From Riptortus pedestris (Eukaryota > Arthropoda > Insecta > Hemiptera > Alydidae), in contig CM032233.1 in the NCBI GenBank assembly GCA_019009955.1, forward strand, positions 81,909,001-81,973,000: a DNA stretch of 64,000 bases. Reading direction: 5' to 3'. The notes beneath the pieces were generated by a model, which did not search any database, had not been told where the DNA came from, and saw nothing but the letters and a program-made list of their open reading frames with translations. A program made the translations under genes and the position numbers. The first letter of the stretch is position 1; each line of letters begins with the position of its first letter. Below, in pieces: positions 10,690 to 44,830 of this stretch.

Positions 10690-11600
10690 CAACACAATGA
10701 TAACAGAACTTTATTAACGGCTGATTATACATAACCTCACCAAAGACGATATAAATTCTTTATTACAAAGAGATCCTATAACATTGACAACATTTGTAGA
10801 AAATTAAAATTCCAACAACATTGCTCATATACATATTTTTGATCCAGCTCATAGTAATGGAGTTATTTCGAACTTACAATTATTTCACACTCTAAAGCCC
10901 CCCCCCCCCCTCTTACAGACAGATTCCAGCCATTACCTAACATGATTTTCAGCGCAGGGGCATTTAGGAACTTGGGGATCTTGGCAAATGGTTTATGTTC
11001 ACATGTGCCCCAGACAAATTTAGGGCCTTCATTACTATTCTTTTATATGTATTTATGTTTAATCGTTACTAATCCCGATATATAAACGTTGCATGCAAAA
11101 CGAAAATTAAAATATCTCCCTTTATTTATTTATTACAGTATACCGCATCTACTATTGTCATTAGCGGTAGATGGATCTATATTTCTTGGAAAAATAAGTT
11201 ACAGTTAAAAATGCATAAAGCCTTCATCGTCTCTAAAGACTTTTCTGAAGTTCGGTTTACGGTTCAAAGCTCTTTTTCGAAGGTCGCATTTTTTAAAATT
11301 GAGGAGAAGATGTGGGACAGTAAGATGTACATTACAACAATGGCAGGTCTTTCAATAAATAAACATGTGTTAATTTTGCGTGTCCAATTCGGACACGGGC
11401 AAGAACAACCTCCTCTTTTCGGATTTTTCTACTTGCAGTATTCGAACGCTCAGTAATTTCTTTGATTTGTCGCAGTTTATTGTCATATTTTTTCGACCAA
11501 AATACCTCCTTTATTATACGTCGGACCGAAAAATATTATAGAGACAATCGCATCTTAAAAATCTTGTTTTGTAAATATTTCCGCTGTCATGAATATTAAT
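10690..11600. other. Spacer with decayed repeat pieces
   Basis: A C-rich patch (10900-10911) and the phrase ATTATACGTCGGACCGAAAA at 11513-11532, also present at 877-896, suggest decayed HINE-like sequence. The open stretch 11211-11456 has no recognisable protein. Confidence 0.3.
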
Positions 11601-11602
11601 TA

Positions 11603-13277
11603 ACAAAGGGAGTGCACGGGTTTTCCCCAACCGATTTGAACGAAAAAATTTTAGTGTTTAGTACCCGATGAAAAACCAAATCTGAGAACGCACTTCTCAA
11701 GCGTTCGTCTAAAAAAAATTGATAAAGTTTGCCTGAACATCTAGAGTTGTTCCCAAGATATCTTTTTCAATGAGTCCCCCGTGGCTCAGGGGATAGCGCC
11801 CTCTTTTTGTAGCCGGAAATCTCGAGATAGAAACTCGCCGGGAGCGACTACTTTTTTTCTGGATTTTTTTTTTTTTTTTTTTTTTTTTTTCATTTTTGCT
11901 TCTAGGTCGTTTATTTAATATTAATAAATAAATAAAAAGTTTTATTTTTATTTTTTGGGTGTTCTATATATTTAAAGAAAATTCGAATGCTTTCTGTCAA
12001 AAATGTAATTGGTACGAGGAAATATTTAATATTGTTACGTTTTATTACAAAATCAGTAATAACTCCGTTGTTTATTAGAGTTCTTTTGGATTGCAAAATT
12101 AAACACACACAAGTTTCAGAGTTTTTATCACTGCACAATTTATAATGCACTACACACTTAGTTAATTATTCTTAACTACTACTCACAGTCTGCACTGAGA
12201 GCTTCACTGTTCTTGTTATTACACAGTCCAATAACTCACTCGCAATCACTGAAGTTCACAAAAAAAAAATACGGCACTGCACTAATCTTCGCGATGTTAA
12301 CGGCACTGCACTGTCTTAAACACGGCACTATACTGTTCTTTACAGAGTCACGGCACAACACTGTTCTCCACATGAAAACACTTTAGCGCACTGTAACTGA
12401 GTCGCACTGTAGCACTGATGATCACTTGAAGACAGCTGAGAACAAACTAAACTGTCGGCCGTGCTGTATGCTATTAGGGAAGCGGCAACAACAAAGCCGA
12501 ATTGCCTGGACTCTTGGAGGTCTGGACTGGTAGGGACTAGGACGGGCGCGACCATATAGCGCCACCCCTTTGCTCTCCTCCGTACTCCCCAAATACGTGA
12601 CTATCTATGTTTAATTTTTTTTCATGTGTTTAATTTTGGGGACAATATTATACAAGAAATATATTATTAATTGAAAACGTAATTATAAAACAATTGTCCA
12701 CAATATCGCAGATATTTTATTAATAGTTTTAAACGGTTTTATCAAGTTAAACATTTTATCAAGTGCCTCCAAAACTGCTCGTATTTGATCGAACAGAATT
12801 GCAAAATATCATGTAGTATTAAAGTATATTCTACTCTTCAACACCATTGTCATCCGCAATAAAATTTTTAACTTGATGATAGAAATATACGTCAGTGATC
12901 CAAGGTCAAGCATAATGAAAATATAGCTCTAACATATAAAACTGTTAAAGAATATTTTTATGTCTAGAGCTAGAAAATTTTAAATATCTTTATTAATTTT
13001 AAAATAAAATAATATCAAATAAATTGGTAAAGATAGATAAAACCGTTTAAAACTATTAATAAAATATAAGCATTATTGTTGATAATTGTAATATACTTAC
13101 GTTTTCAGTTAATAATATATTTCTTGTATAATATTAAATATTTCCTTATACTAATTACATTTTTGACAGAAAGCATTCGAATTTTCTTTAAATATATGGA
13201 ACACGCGAAAAATTAAATAAAATATTTAATTTATTTTATTAATATTAAATAAACGACCTAGAAGCAAAAACTTTCTT
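11603..13277. mobile_element. Foldback element with tRNA-like block, right arm truncated
   Basis: The left arm starts ACAAAGGGAGTGCACGG and is closely similar to 18065-18590. The parts 11890-12050 and 13130-13275 are inverted copies of each other, as are 12640-12740 and 13020-13130. About 590 bp (12050-12640) is extra sequence holding repeated CACGGCACTGCACT-type motifs. The right terminal block is missing. Confidence 0.65.
11774..11847 (+). other. tRNA-like block (pseudo-tRNA) in foldback arm
   Basis: GTCCCCCGTGGCTCAGGGG followed by ATAGCGC is a good tRNA 5' half and A box. GATAGAAACTC about 45 bp later sits at the B-box position and GGGAGCGAC at the 3' arm. The anticodon and T arms are degenerate, so this is unlikely to be a working tRNA. 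Confidence 0.45.
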
Positions 13278-14555
13278 GTTTTCAGCAGAGATGAGATCAA
13301 TAGTGTTTTATAGCCGCAAGTGGGAAATCTGCTTAGTTTACGCAACCCCTGCGTGATAAACTTTTATATATTCTAGATGTAAAGGTTTTCCGTTTTTTGC
13401 CACCTGATATTTATACCCCACTTAAAAATACTACAAATTTATTAAAGAATATTATTACAGAATGCATTTATATAAATACACCACATAGCCACATATTTGT
13501 TTGTACATTGTGTTTTCGTTTAATCTTCATTCTATTTGGTATTGTTGGAAAGTTGAAGAATGATTCAGCGGGGGCATTATCTGACGGCTGCTCCCTATCT
13601 CCTCCATGACTCAGTCCCCTTCACTGATAACTTCTCGTATATTATATTACTAACTTTAATGACTAAGCTTTTAATTACCCAGCCGATAATGTCTTCTTTT
13701 GACTCAACCTCGTAGTTTTTTAAGTTTCATTGATATCAAACTGTGAGATAAGTCGATATATAGGTATCGAGTTTGAAATCAAACCTTCAGCCATTGTATG
13801 CCGAAAATATTAGTGAGATACTTGTATATGATAAAGTCATGAGTTATTTCCAGACTGGAATGTTTATCGGGCCGATAATGCAAAGCTAACATCATCTCTT
13901 TCCTCTGAACTTTCTTGAAAAGTTTTAACTCCTATTTTTTAGTGATATACTCACAGGTATGTTTTTTTTCTCAAGTTCAAGGTATAGTTATTGTTTCTTT
14001 TTCGAGCTTATGGTTACTAATTCTCTTATTTAGAGCTTATTTACTTTCAGTGACTATTCAAAACTTTTTCCTTTTGTTGTTTACTTAAAAAAGTCACTTA
14101 AATTCTAGTTTTCATTGACAGAAAATCTGTATTTTGCTTGAAACTTATTATTGTTATGCAGTTTCTTTGGGGATCTCCTTTCAGGACTTCATCAATTTAT
14201 CTACACAAATTTATTGAAGGATTTAACTGTAATTTAAGTGGTATTAATCTGCCAAAAACATTTTAGTATTGAATTACAAGCAACAAGTGACCACAATAGA
14301 GTTACTTTTATGGTTTCTTAGGGTGTACTCTGTAAGCATTAAGTATTGATAATAATTATTTGAGTTAGACTTCATTTATCAGCATAATATAAACAAATTT
14401 ATGTAATTTTTGGGTATTATTTAGCTTTGGGCGGCTCTTTTGTTTTTCGAAAGTTGTTTGGAAAAAAGTTCTTTACATTGTAAACTATCACTGTGAATTC
14501 TATTCAAATAAGTGAAGTCTTACTGAATAATGTTCATATTGAAGTTGAAAATATT
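13278..14555. other. Spacer with one HINE-like 5'-end fragment
   Basis: A minus-orientation 5' terminus (GGGAAATCTGCTTAGTTTAC, then GCGTGATAAAC) lies at 13323-13369. The rest is AT-rich with no recognised coding or repeat sequence. Confidence 0.5.
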
Positions 14556-14731
14556 GAAAAATGGGTACTTTCCTGTTATCTGGTACCTGCGAAAAAATTC
14601 TTTCCTGTTATCTGGTACCTGTGAAAAAATTAATCAAACAATAACAACAAACATTGATTAATCAAATTAATCAAACAAAAACAACAAACATTTATTACTC
14701 AAATTAATCAAACAATAACAACAAACAATGA

Positions 14732-15046
14732 TTACATCTGAGTTTCGGGTGGCCAGAAGTCACGAATTGCTTCTAACAGTGCTTCGAAAACATCGCAATC
14801 ACCGACCAGCTTGCGCCACATAAACTCTGCCAAATAAGACTCTAAATGATGACGTGCAGTGCCTCACTGTACGTAAAGCTTCATCTTATGATTGTTCGGA
14901 CAAATTCGTTCGGCTGGCAAGATACCCTTTTCTTGGAGGAACGCGACGGCCTCCTCTTCGGTACGTGGCAAGTCAAAAATCTTCATGCTAAGCAACAAAT
15001 AATCAAAATATCGGCTGGTTCCTATAAACAGCTCGGTACGTGGCAA
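14732..15046 (-). pseudogene. Merlin (ISXO2/IS1595-like) transposase remnant
   Basis: The minus strand encodes the family N-terminus (FDLPRTEEEAVAFLQEKGIL, then CPNNHKMKLY). After one stop, in the same frame, comes the C-terminus ([29 protein letters not shown]). The catalytic middle is missing, so it cannot be active. Confidence 0.85.
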
Positions 15047-15108
15047 GTCAAAAATCTACATGCTAAGCAACAAATAATCAAAATATCAGCTGGTTCCTAT
15101 AAACAGCT
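14959..15108. repeat. 75-bp tandem duplication inside Merlin element
   Basis: Two copies of a 75-bp unit (14959-15033 and 15034-15108) differ at only a couple of positions. They duplicate the start region of the transposase. Confidence 0.9.
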
Positions 15109-15236
15109 GATTTAAAACATTCAGCAAGCTACATAAACAGGGTGGAGAAAGACAAAAAAAAGTTAGTTTGCAGGTACCAGATAACAGGAAAGAATTTTTT
15201 CGCAGGTACCAGATAACAGGAAAGTACCGAAAAATG

Positions 15237-15760
15237 TACAACTGAATTATTTAGATCTAAATTCACAATTAAGAGTCTATTTTTGCCAGAATGACAGGTA
15301 TCAGTTATAGAAAACGTCAATCAATAGTTCGCTAAGCATTCTGATAGCTTCATCAAGGTGTTACAATCTCAGAATGAGCCTATCTAGGTTGAGTTATACA
15401 TTTATTATGGAACTTTATTTTGTATAAAACCTAAGATCGAATTCAAAATGCCGTGTGAATTTAGAGAAGATGAAAAATATCAGATCAATTTTTTGAAAAA
15501 AGTAATGCCCTAAATTATTGTTCCACTGTATTCCTACACAACTTTGTTTAACTGAAATATTATCTGAGTTGTTGATATTTTTGCATTCCAGCCTTCAAGT
15601 CACGGATTTTGTGTTTAAAGTTATTGCGTCTCCAAAAATCTTATCTCCGCTTAAATTTAAAATCTCCTATAGTATTAAGTGAAATTATTGTTGAAACCAT
15701 TAGCGAGAATAGAATGTGAAAATATCTCCATCTGTGAGACTTTCAAGTAGATGGAAAATG
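15237..15760. other. Spacer, no feature seen
   Basis: AT-rich sequence between the Merlin copy and the next HINE-like element; nothing recognised. Confidence 0.5.
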
Positions 15761-15764
15761 ATTT

Positions 15765-16064
15765 TTAGTTTACGTAACTCCAGCATGAAGGGAAATCTGC
15801 TATCGACGTGCTCATGACATGATTTTTGGAAAAAATTTCCCAAGTATCCATTGATCGATCCTAGCAAGGAAATGACGAAATAGTGTCTTTTAATGCTCCA
15901 CCGGTCGCACATTTTGTTTGCTAGCTACCAAACTCGATATTTAAATCATGTTCATTAATCTTTGAAATCTGACCAGTGGAAGGGGGAGAATTTGGAAAAT
16001 TCGCCATATATCCAGTATCAAATCAAACAATCATATAGAACCAATCTTATTGCAAATTAAATGT

Positions 16065-16119
<55 letters not shown>

Positions 16120-16715
16120 CTTGTCACTTTCTTGATTATTAACTGAGACATTTGCAATTTTTATTTTTCACCCTTCAGTAAACTTTCACATCTTCTCGTG
16201 TCATTTAACAATAAGCTGTTATGTCAAGAGCCACTTTATTCGAAGCTTCAATACGAAATATTGTTTTCTTTAAACTTTTTCTATGTGACATACATGGAAA
16301 TATGCTGTGTGGTGATGCCAACAATTAAGATTTTGCAGTCTTCACTCGAAAATGTTTATTTAATCCTTACTATACTCAGTATTTAACCATTTCATTCAGC
16401 ACTAATTATCATATCCATTAATGGCTGAAATTGGACCCGGAATAGGGAATAGGGGGGTATTAGCCATTATTGTGACTCAGATCGAAAAATATTATGGAAC
16501 CAATCTTGTAAGAGTGTTAATGCTCTACAATTGTTACTCTATACATTTTTTCATAACTCCAATATTAGGCGAGGTATTCATATTTTCTGGTTTTCAGCCT
16601 CCTGTAAACCCCCACTTCTACTCATTGGATTTTTACTTAGTAATAGAGAATATATGATTAGATGAGATTACTAGTGTGTCATGCCAGCACATGGGAAATC
16701 TGCTTAGTTTACGCA
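15765..16715 (-). mobile_element. HINE-like element, near full-length older copy
   Basis: The left edge is the 3' side (AAGGGAAATCTGCTATCG, CTCATGACATGATTTT), fused directly to a 5'-terminal fragment of another copy (TAGTTTACGTAACTCCAGC). A TA run lies at 16068-16113. The right edge is the 5' terminus (GGGAAATCTGCTTAGTTTAC). Confidence 0.7.
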
Positions 16716-17334
16716 GGTTTTTACTTGTCATATTCCCCAACACTCCACTCTCAATGTAATATTCTATATTTCCTTTGCCACCCTATTATTATTGGATTTC
16801 GATACATTTGCAGACAGATGCTTCAAAGTCAGGAGCGTCTCTAAAAAAAATAGCATTAATTGTTGGAGATGTATTTCATCTATCCATTAAATAATTAATT
16901 AATATAATTTATGAAATACATCTTCTGAAATTATTTCTACTTTTTAAACTGGTGTTCAGGGCTCTGCCCATATATACTCGTAGTGTAGCTAAATTCAGTA
17001 TTATTTTTTATTGTGTTTCGAAGACTTCTTTTATATTCTGCTTTTTGAAAACAAAAACGATGAGTTACATGACAAACCAAGTGTCACTCAAAGTTTCCTG
17101 TTAGGCTTGAACAGTTCAAATAAGGAGGAACTACTCTCCAAAAAATACCTACAATCCACAGATGATGGGGAAATCCCTGCTGGCAGTTTTTTAATATTTA
17201 ATATTGATTGTCAAAACAACTCAAATTTTTTTCCAATGTATAAATTTTAAAAGTATAAATAATAAATTTTTGTTTTGTTCATAAAATGCAATTTTTGTAG
17301 GTGCCAATGTGCTAAGTGATGCTGAAAGGGGAAG

Positions 17335-38119
<20,785 letters not shown>

Positions 38120-39740
38120 TTTTATTTTAATTATTTATTAATTTCAAAGAGTTTTATTAACTTTCTGGTGTACATTATTAATTATTTTAATACATTGATA
38201 TGAATTTAAGTTATTAATGCTTTATTTTGCATTGTTCTCTTAACAAATTTTAGTTAAACGATTTGTAGATATACTTTTTAGACTTGGACCCCAGATTTCT
38301 GGGATTCGACATACTTTATAAGACCATTTTAATTTCTATTAAAGAGACTGATTGATCCTCATCATAGGCATTGTAATTAAGTAGTATTAATGCTTTTTAC
38401 TAGAACTCATTTTCTATTTCTTGCTTTCTTCTATTCTTATAGGATTTTGGAAGATCTGGGATATAGTTTTCATAAACACAGACACATATCTTTTTAAAAT
38501 ATGGCATTAACACATTTATCCATTTGAATTTATTAAATTAAAACAAATTTATTTTTACAAATTAACTTCCTTTTTTTTACAAATTTTATTGTTACCATAG
38601 GTTTTACAAAACTTAAAGATTTTAATCATGTCTACAGCATTAATTTTTATTTTGTAACATTTTCGAGCTAAATTTAAATAATTTTTATTTTATTTTTCTC
38701 CAGACAATAATAATTTTCAAGTGTTTTGTTAAATAAGATCGGTCATAATAACAGTGATGCCTAGAAAAAACAAGATATCTGGTGGGCACATCAATTTTAT
38801 CACTGTTGTAATAAGTTTTATTTTGTTGTTGTTACTACTTTTTTTTTTAAGGGAACAATATTTGAGATCTCAATCACCAGACGCATTTATATACATTTAG
38901 TGAGTGAATGTATAAACATGAATTTTAAATGCAGTTGTCGAAAAAATTTGCTATAGGTTTGCCTAGTATACAATAACTTAATCACTCTTTTTTTTCTATA
39001 AAGGTTCACATTCCATTGGCCTAAATTTATTTTTTTAATGTTTATGATTTTCAAGATCAAAATTTAAGGGTCTAATTACCAAAAAATTAAATAAACTTGC
39101 ATGTTATTACGTATTTATTATTTCTATCGGTGACCCATATTCTGTATTCCCAATACACTTGTGGTGGATAGAAGGTCAATAAACAATTCATTTCAACCCC
39201 TTTTATACAAGTTTCACATAACAATAACTTCACAATATTTTATTGTGCTTAAAACTGCACTCTTTTATTCAGGAAACTACCTTCTGCGATAGTGATACAT
39301 TTACATGTCCAGACATAGTCATGTTGCCAGAAAATAGTCTCCCTGTGTAAGAGTTTATGCTCCTAAAGAGTAAATGAAAGCATTGTTTGTGAATCATTTA
39401 TAGCAAAATAATGAAGAGGTCAAAGTAAAGTTAGTGTATATGGACCTTCTGCGTACTACAAGTGTATTACTGTTTATTTTTCTCTAAAGAATTAATATAA
39501 TAATGAATTTTGGAGGACAAGAAAATTGATGAAGGTACGAAGCCTGTCACAATTACTTTTCTTGTGAGGATGTCTTGTTAGTGTATTATTCTTTTTTTTT
39601 TTTTTTTGTCATGATTGCATGTAGTGTCCTTAACCAGAATCTATTCCAGTAGTTCGAATACTTCTTGATTACTTGTTTTTACACATTCATAAATTTCAAT
39701 AAAGCACCCTGCATTTAAATATGCTTTAATAAACTAAAAT
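38120..39740 (+). other. Probable dystroglycan 3' UTR with poly(A) signals
   Basis: No ORF is credible here. AATAAA occurs at 39178-39183, 39698-39703 and 39728-39733. The last two are followed by T/GT-rich sequence (ATGATGTTGTTTTTT), the usual downstream element, so the main cleavage site is probably near 39.72-39.76 kb. The exact end cannot be fixed without transcript data, and still longer 3' UTRs are possible. Confidence 0.5.
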
Positions 39741-42700
39741 GATGTTGTTTTTTATTAATTTGTTTTCACTTTATTGCTTATGTCTAGAATATACGTTTGA
39801 ATAGAATTATAAATATGTCTTTGGAATTTAGAGACTATTCTTTTCTTTTTTTTAAATTGAGGGAACTGGGTCTTTAAAATTTCCTGGGTTATTTTTCAGC
39901 AAGTGTTCTTCAATTAAAAGTTTTTCTATATATCCAACCATCTCTGGGTGTCCTCATTAATGTCATGGAAGATACACAGTGTTCAATACTTCCTCCATTA
40001 GTTTCCTCCTCTTGTTATTGTTTTAATATTTCAAAGCTTCTCTCACCATATGGATGAGCAGTTTTGAAAAGGCTATTTTTTTAGAACTAAAATACATTTA
40101 GCTATTTTAATTTTTGTTTTCATTCATGCATGCTAATTCATGAATCAAAACATCGTGAGGTGATGCATACATTCCATAGACTTTGATTAGAGTTTGTTCT
40201 GTCACTTGTACCCTAATTCTAGGAAGTTTGAATCCCATGATTACTTAAAAGTAACTATTATATTAAGCTTTCTGTTTCTAAAACATAAGTAAATTGAAAA
40301 TTTCATTTAGCACTTATAGCTATTCCCTTTAATGATATATATTCATCATGAATTAAGTAGCACTGACGTTCTTTATGACAATTCCACTGAGTTTATTCAG
40401 TTCCCTATTCTGCCATTAGCCTAGCATAATTTTGTGCGCAAGCACACACACACACACACATTCTTCTTTCTGTTCTGGCAATTAATACATTTTTGATTAT
40501 GCGATATAGATTCCCCAATCAAAATCAGGCATTTTCAAACCAAAGTAAGAATTTTTGGAAGAGAAATATTTTAGAGCTGCTTAAATGGATCGGAGTAATT
40601 GAAACAGCTAATGAAACATATCTAACACTGGTGAATAAAGTACTCAGTTAACCCATAATGAAAAGTGAATAAATGTGTTATAGAGATGATCCCTATTGAT
40701 AGAGAAATAAGTGTCATACTTATTTAACCCATAAAAAAATGAAATTTACTTCATAATACTCTCTCTCTCTATCTCTCTCACTCTGTGAGTGTGTGCATGC
40801 GTATGTTTGTTTAAATAGATAGATATAGGGGATTTTGGCTTCAGGATACCTTTACACAATAGTCTTGGCACATAAAAAATTATGTATTGTTTAACATCAC
40901 ATGTAAACAACAAAATAATGAAAATAGTGAATAACATAAGCATTTATACTTTTGCCGGAGTTTTACAGGGTTCAACAAATTTTATATTAACTCCTTAATT
41001 TTATTATTTGCCTGTTCTCATTACATTTTTTCACAATTAACTTTTCTTTGACAACATTTCAAAACTGTCCCTTTAAATTAAGATTAAGGGGTATTATGAG
41101 TTCTCTATTTGAATAAATTATTTACTTAAAACTTCTTTAACATTAACACCTGTAGAATCTTACCTTAGTAAATGGTGGTGCTATTAGATGCTTTTTTCTT
41201 CTTTGAAAAAAAATAATACCAATTTCTTTAAATATACGATTAATGTGAAAAGAACATCACTTGATTTTCTTTTCATTATTATCTAATAAATATTTTAATC
41301 ACCATTTAACTTTAAATGCAAGTTTTATTATGTATGCTGTCTGAATTTATTCAATACTGACAAGAAAATTAGAGAAGAGATAGAATTCTCAAATATAATA
41401 TAAATACATTTTTTTTTTTTTTTTTTTTTTTGGAAATTAAGCAAAGTAATGTACTTCCAATAATAAATTTATTTTAATTTTGACAAAAAATGTTTAGTGG
41501 CTAATTCCTGTTTCAGTAGTTATTATGTCCTGTAGGTGGTTAGATTGGCTAATAAAAAGTATTTGTCTGTTTGGTTGTAATATAAAAAGTTTTTTTTTTC
41601 TTTTCTATCCCACTAAAAATATAATATAGAAAATAGTGAGTGGATAGCACCCAAGATTACTTTTCACTCAATATTTCATCTTTTGTATTAATTTCACTAA
41701 TAAATTCATGTTCAAAGCACCTGGTACAAAATATTGGATAACAATAGCTGGGCCAGACTGGTAGAAGACTAAGTTTAAGATGTTTTAAACATATAAAGAG
41801 ATTTCAAAACAAATTTTATTGTTACCTTAGAGGAGAATCTGAGGGTTGATGATTATAAAATAAACTTGTTATTAAGACCAATTTGGGGAATCAGTTGAAC
41901 ATACTTGAGTGCCTAAAAATTTAGCCAGAGCATACTTACAAGGATAACTAAAATATTTGACTATGTAGCCCATAAAAGACCTTGGCCCCATGTCTTTAGT
42001 GGAATTTATGTGCTATGCATAACATTCTCTTCCTTGTTATGGGTATTAGAGACAAGAGTATACTATTTCTTTATTTAGATGGCTAGTCAATTAAATGACA
42101 ATGATGAGTTTCACCAGGTGACCAGATTGAAGTTTAACTTTGAAACCTGTAATTGTATGGCTAAGTAAAATCAGAGATTCTCGGATTTCTACCTAGCACT
42201 TCTTATACATAATTTCATAGCACAATAACTGAAAACAATCCCCTCTAGCAACAATAATACTTATATTAATTCCTATATTTTAGAATAGGAGCTATGATAC
42301 CAATCAGCTGCTCATTCTGCTATGCCTTCCAGTTATAGTTCAATTGTCAACCTGAATAGCCTCTTTTATTTGTTCATTTTCAACACTGATTAGTTTGTTT
42401 GTGATGTATTTATAATAATACTCAAAAAAATGCTTTGTTTTTACGTATGTATAAAAAAAGTATTTTGAACAATATATAATTATTTTGTAAATACATTATC
42501 GTGTTTTAGGAAATGTTTGACTATTTTAATTGTTTTTAAATAGTAAGTAGTCTTTTTATTGTTATTAAATATTGTTTACCAGGTGCTCTGTGTCTGATGA
42601 TGGATTAACTTCCAAAACTACTCGTGACAATAAAAAATTAAAATGAAGGAGACTAATTACTTCTAATACATAAAAATCATAAAGTCTTTGCTTGAAAAAT

Positions 42701-44340
42701 ATTTCATAGGCCCTTTACAATTATGCAAAGCAGAACTTACATGACATGCTAACAATGTCTAAACATGAACTGACTTGTTTATAAAATAATTTCCATTAAA
42801 TAACTATATATTTAATGTACTCTATCTGTAAACTTATATTATTTTTATAAAATGTATCTTTTACACTCAGCATGTTTCACTTCTGTAACTTTTTTAAAGA
42901 CATTATTTACATTAGATACAAATTTATAACACGTCTTATAGAAAAACTTAAGTTTTCTAGGACACTATTTTAAATACTAGAGCCAAATTGAACTAATTGT
43001 ATTGATTCTAAACTTAATATCCTATATTTGACTGTTGCCTAAATTTGTTACCTTCATTGCCTCTGATACCGATAGAAATGTCAAATAATTTCCCAGTTCC
43101 CTGATCTCTTCTTGACAAATTTTTGGGGAATGCGTCACAAAGTAGGAAACAAATTTAATTTAACTTCTTAAGTGAAAATGTATTTCTTACTGTCTTCATA
43201 TATTGCTGGGAGTAAAAGAAGTCGCATAACTGGGTTAAATCTCACTGTAGTCAATTCCGTCAATCTGTTTTAAATGCAAAGTATAATTTGGCAGTTCATA
43301 TCTAGATCCTCAGGTTTGAAGATGATGTTATAAATTGCCAAGGGCTACTAACATTTAAAATGCTTTGAAGGAATAGCCTCCTGTTTTAATTTCATTCCAC
43401 CATACGATATACTATTTGATCTTATTTATTACATAGATCGATGACAGCCTGAGTATAGCTAAATTTTAACATTAAAAATTATTTATTTCTTTTTATTTGT
43501 AAATTCTTATTAGGATTAAGTAATACATGTTTATTGGCCAAAAATTATCAATTGGTCAATGTATTTTAGGTACGATAATCAAAACCTAGTTTCATAATAA
43601 TTTATGAATGAAAAAAAAGTAATAATACATATAGTTGTCTAGTAATTATTTAAGACTGAATTTATCTGTTAATATTAAGATGTGCAAAATGAGCTTCTTA
43701 TTACATCATGAGTTAATTGAAACTATTTAAACCTTAAAAAGAGAGAGAAATATGAAGGGAAATTTTCACCCAATAAAAGTTTAATACTAGTTTACTTCGT
43801 AACTAGGTTTTGTTTTTTTTTGCCTCAATTTATATTTTTAACTATACATTATATGAGAATAACTTTATGATGATCTATGACTTTCAGGAGTATCTTTGCA
43901 TGCATGCACGTGTATGTATGTGTTACGTTTTTAACCCCTAATTAATACCTAAGGTTGTACTCTAACTTACAATAGTACTACCTTAGACAGGCTTTAAAAT
44001 GGCACTTGCAACGTGCACGATCTGCCAGTAATGACAGCTGCTACCGATAGATTTGACAATAGTATGGTATTTTAGTACCAATGAAATCCCCTTTGAAAAA
44101 AACAACAAGACCTAAAGACCAAACTAAACACTGAAAACACAACAAGTATGCGTAAGAAGTTAGTAAGAGGGAAGACTTACATTAAAGTTGGCTGGTCTCG
44201 ACTGAGGTCAGCCTCAGACTGCATATAGCCTGCAGTGTAGCTAGCATCTCGTGAGAGAAATATTTCAGACTATTACAAGCCCAACCATTTTGTGTTGTGG
44301 ATGAGGGTGCATGACAGGAGGAATGAGTTGGTTGATTGAT
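39741..44340. other. Intergenic AT-rich stretch after dystroglycan
   Basis: No credible gene. A short CA tract (40443-40460) and several A or T homopolymers are present. 43980-44330 is less AT-rich but not recognised. Confidence 0.5.
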
Positions 44341-44830
44341 GACATCTTCTGGAAAATTCAAAATTTATGGCCTTGTCCATCCCTCTCTATTTCTAAGACT
44401 AAGAAAGGTAATTTTCTGTTCTCCTTAATTTCAAGTTTAAATTTCACTGTCTCATTGCAACTATTTCAGTAATTCAACAAACTATTTAAATCCTCCTTAT
44501 AACCATTAAAAATCATAAAATTGTCTATAGTATACCCAGAATTCTATTTATATTCTATTTTTTAAAATATAATCTTTTTTTTTTAGAAATCTATAAATAT
44601 ATCTGGTGCCAGGGGACTGATAGCTTTTTCTATAATTAACCCTTTATCCATTTGGTAATACCTACTAACAAATTTGAAATAGTTTTGGCCTAAAAATACC
44701 GTCAATACATCGATGAACTCCTTAGAAAAAATAAGTTTATACTTGAAAAATATATCAAAAATTTGTATAACCTGTTTAGGAAGTATTTTTCTCCACATGT
44801 CCACTATGTCAAACTTTTTATTGTCTGAAA
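44341..44830 (-). pseudogene. Penelope-like reverse transcriptase fragment
   Basis: The minus strand reads YYQMDKGLIIEKAISPLAPD, matching the YxQ-x-GxxMGSPLSP-x-A motif of Penelope-like RTs. After a frameshift, past the decayed catalytic box, it continues NGYKEDLNSLLNY and KFKLEIKENRKLPFL, the conserved FLD region that follows it. The catalytic motif is destroyed. Confidence 0.65.

Larger units (their letters stand above)
14564..15228. mobile_element. Merlin-family DNA transposon, internally deleted copy
   Basis: Terminal inverted repeats of about 58 bp start GGTACTTTCCTGTTATCTGG, are nearly identical, and each contain a tandem duplication of a 31-bp unit. The flanks are identical 8-bp target duplications, GAAAAATG, at 14556-14563 and 15229-15236. 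The inside carries the two ends of an ISXO2/IS1595-like transposase with the middle deleted. An 8-bp duplication fits Merlin. Confidence 0.85.

Noticed and set aside
11211..11456. 81-codon ORF on + as a gene
   Set aside because: No recognisable motif, no splice or promoter context, and the region contains decayed repeat phrases.
11774..11847. Functional tRNA gene
   Set aside because: A box and acceptor look good, but the anticodon and T arms do not form a proper cloverleaf and the block is repeated within mobile foldback arms.
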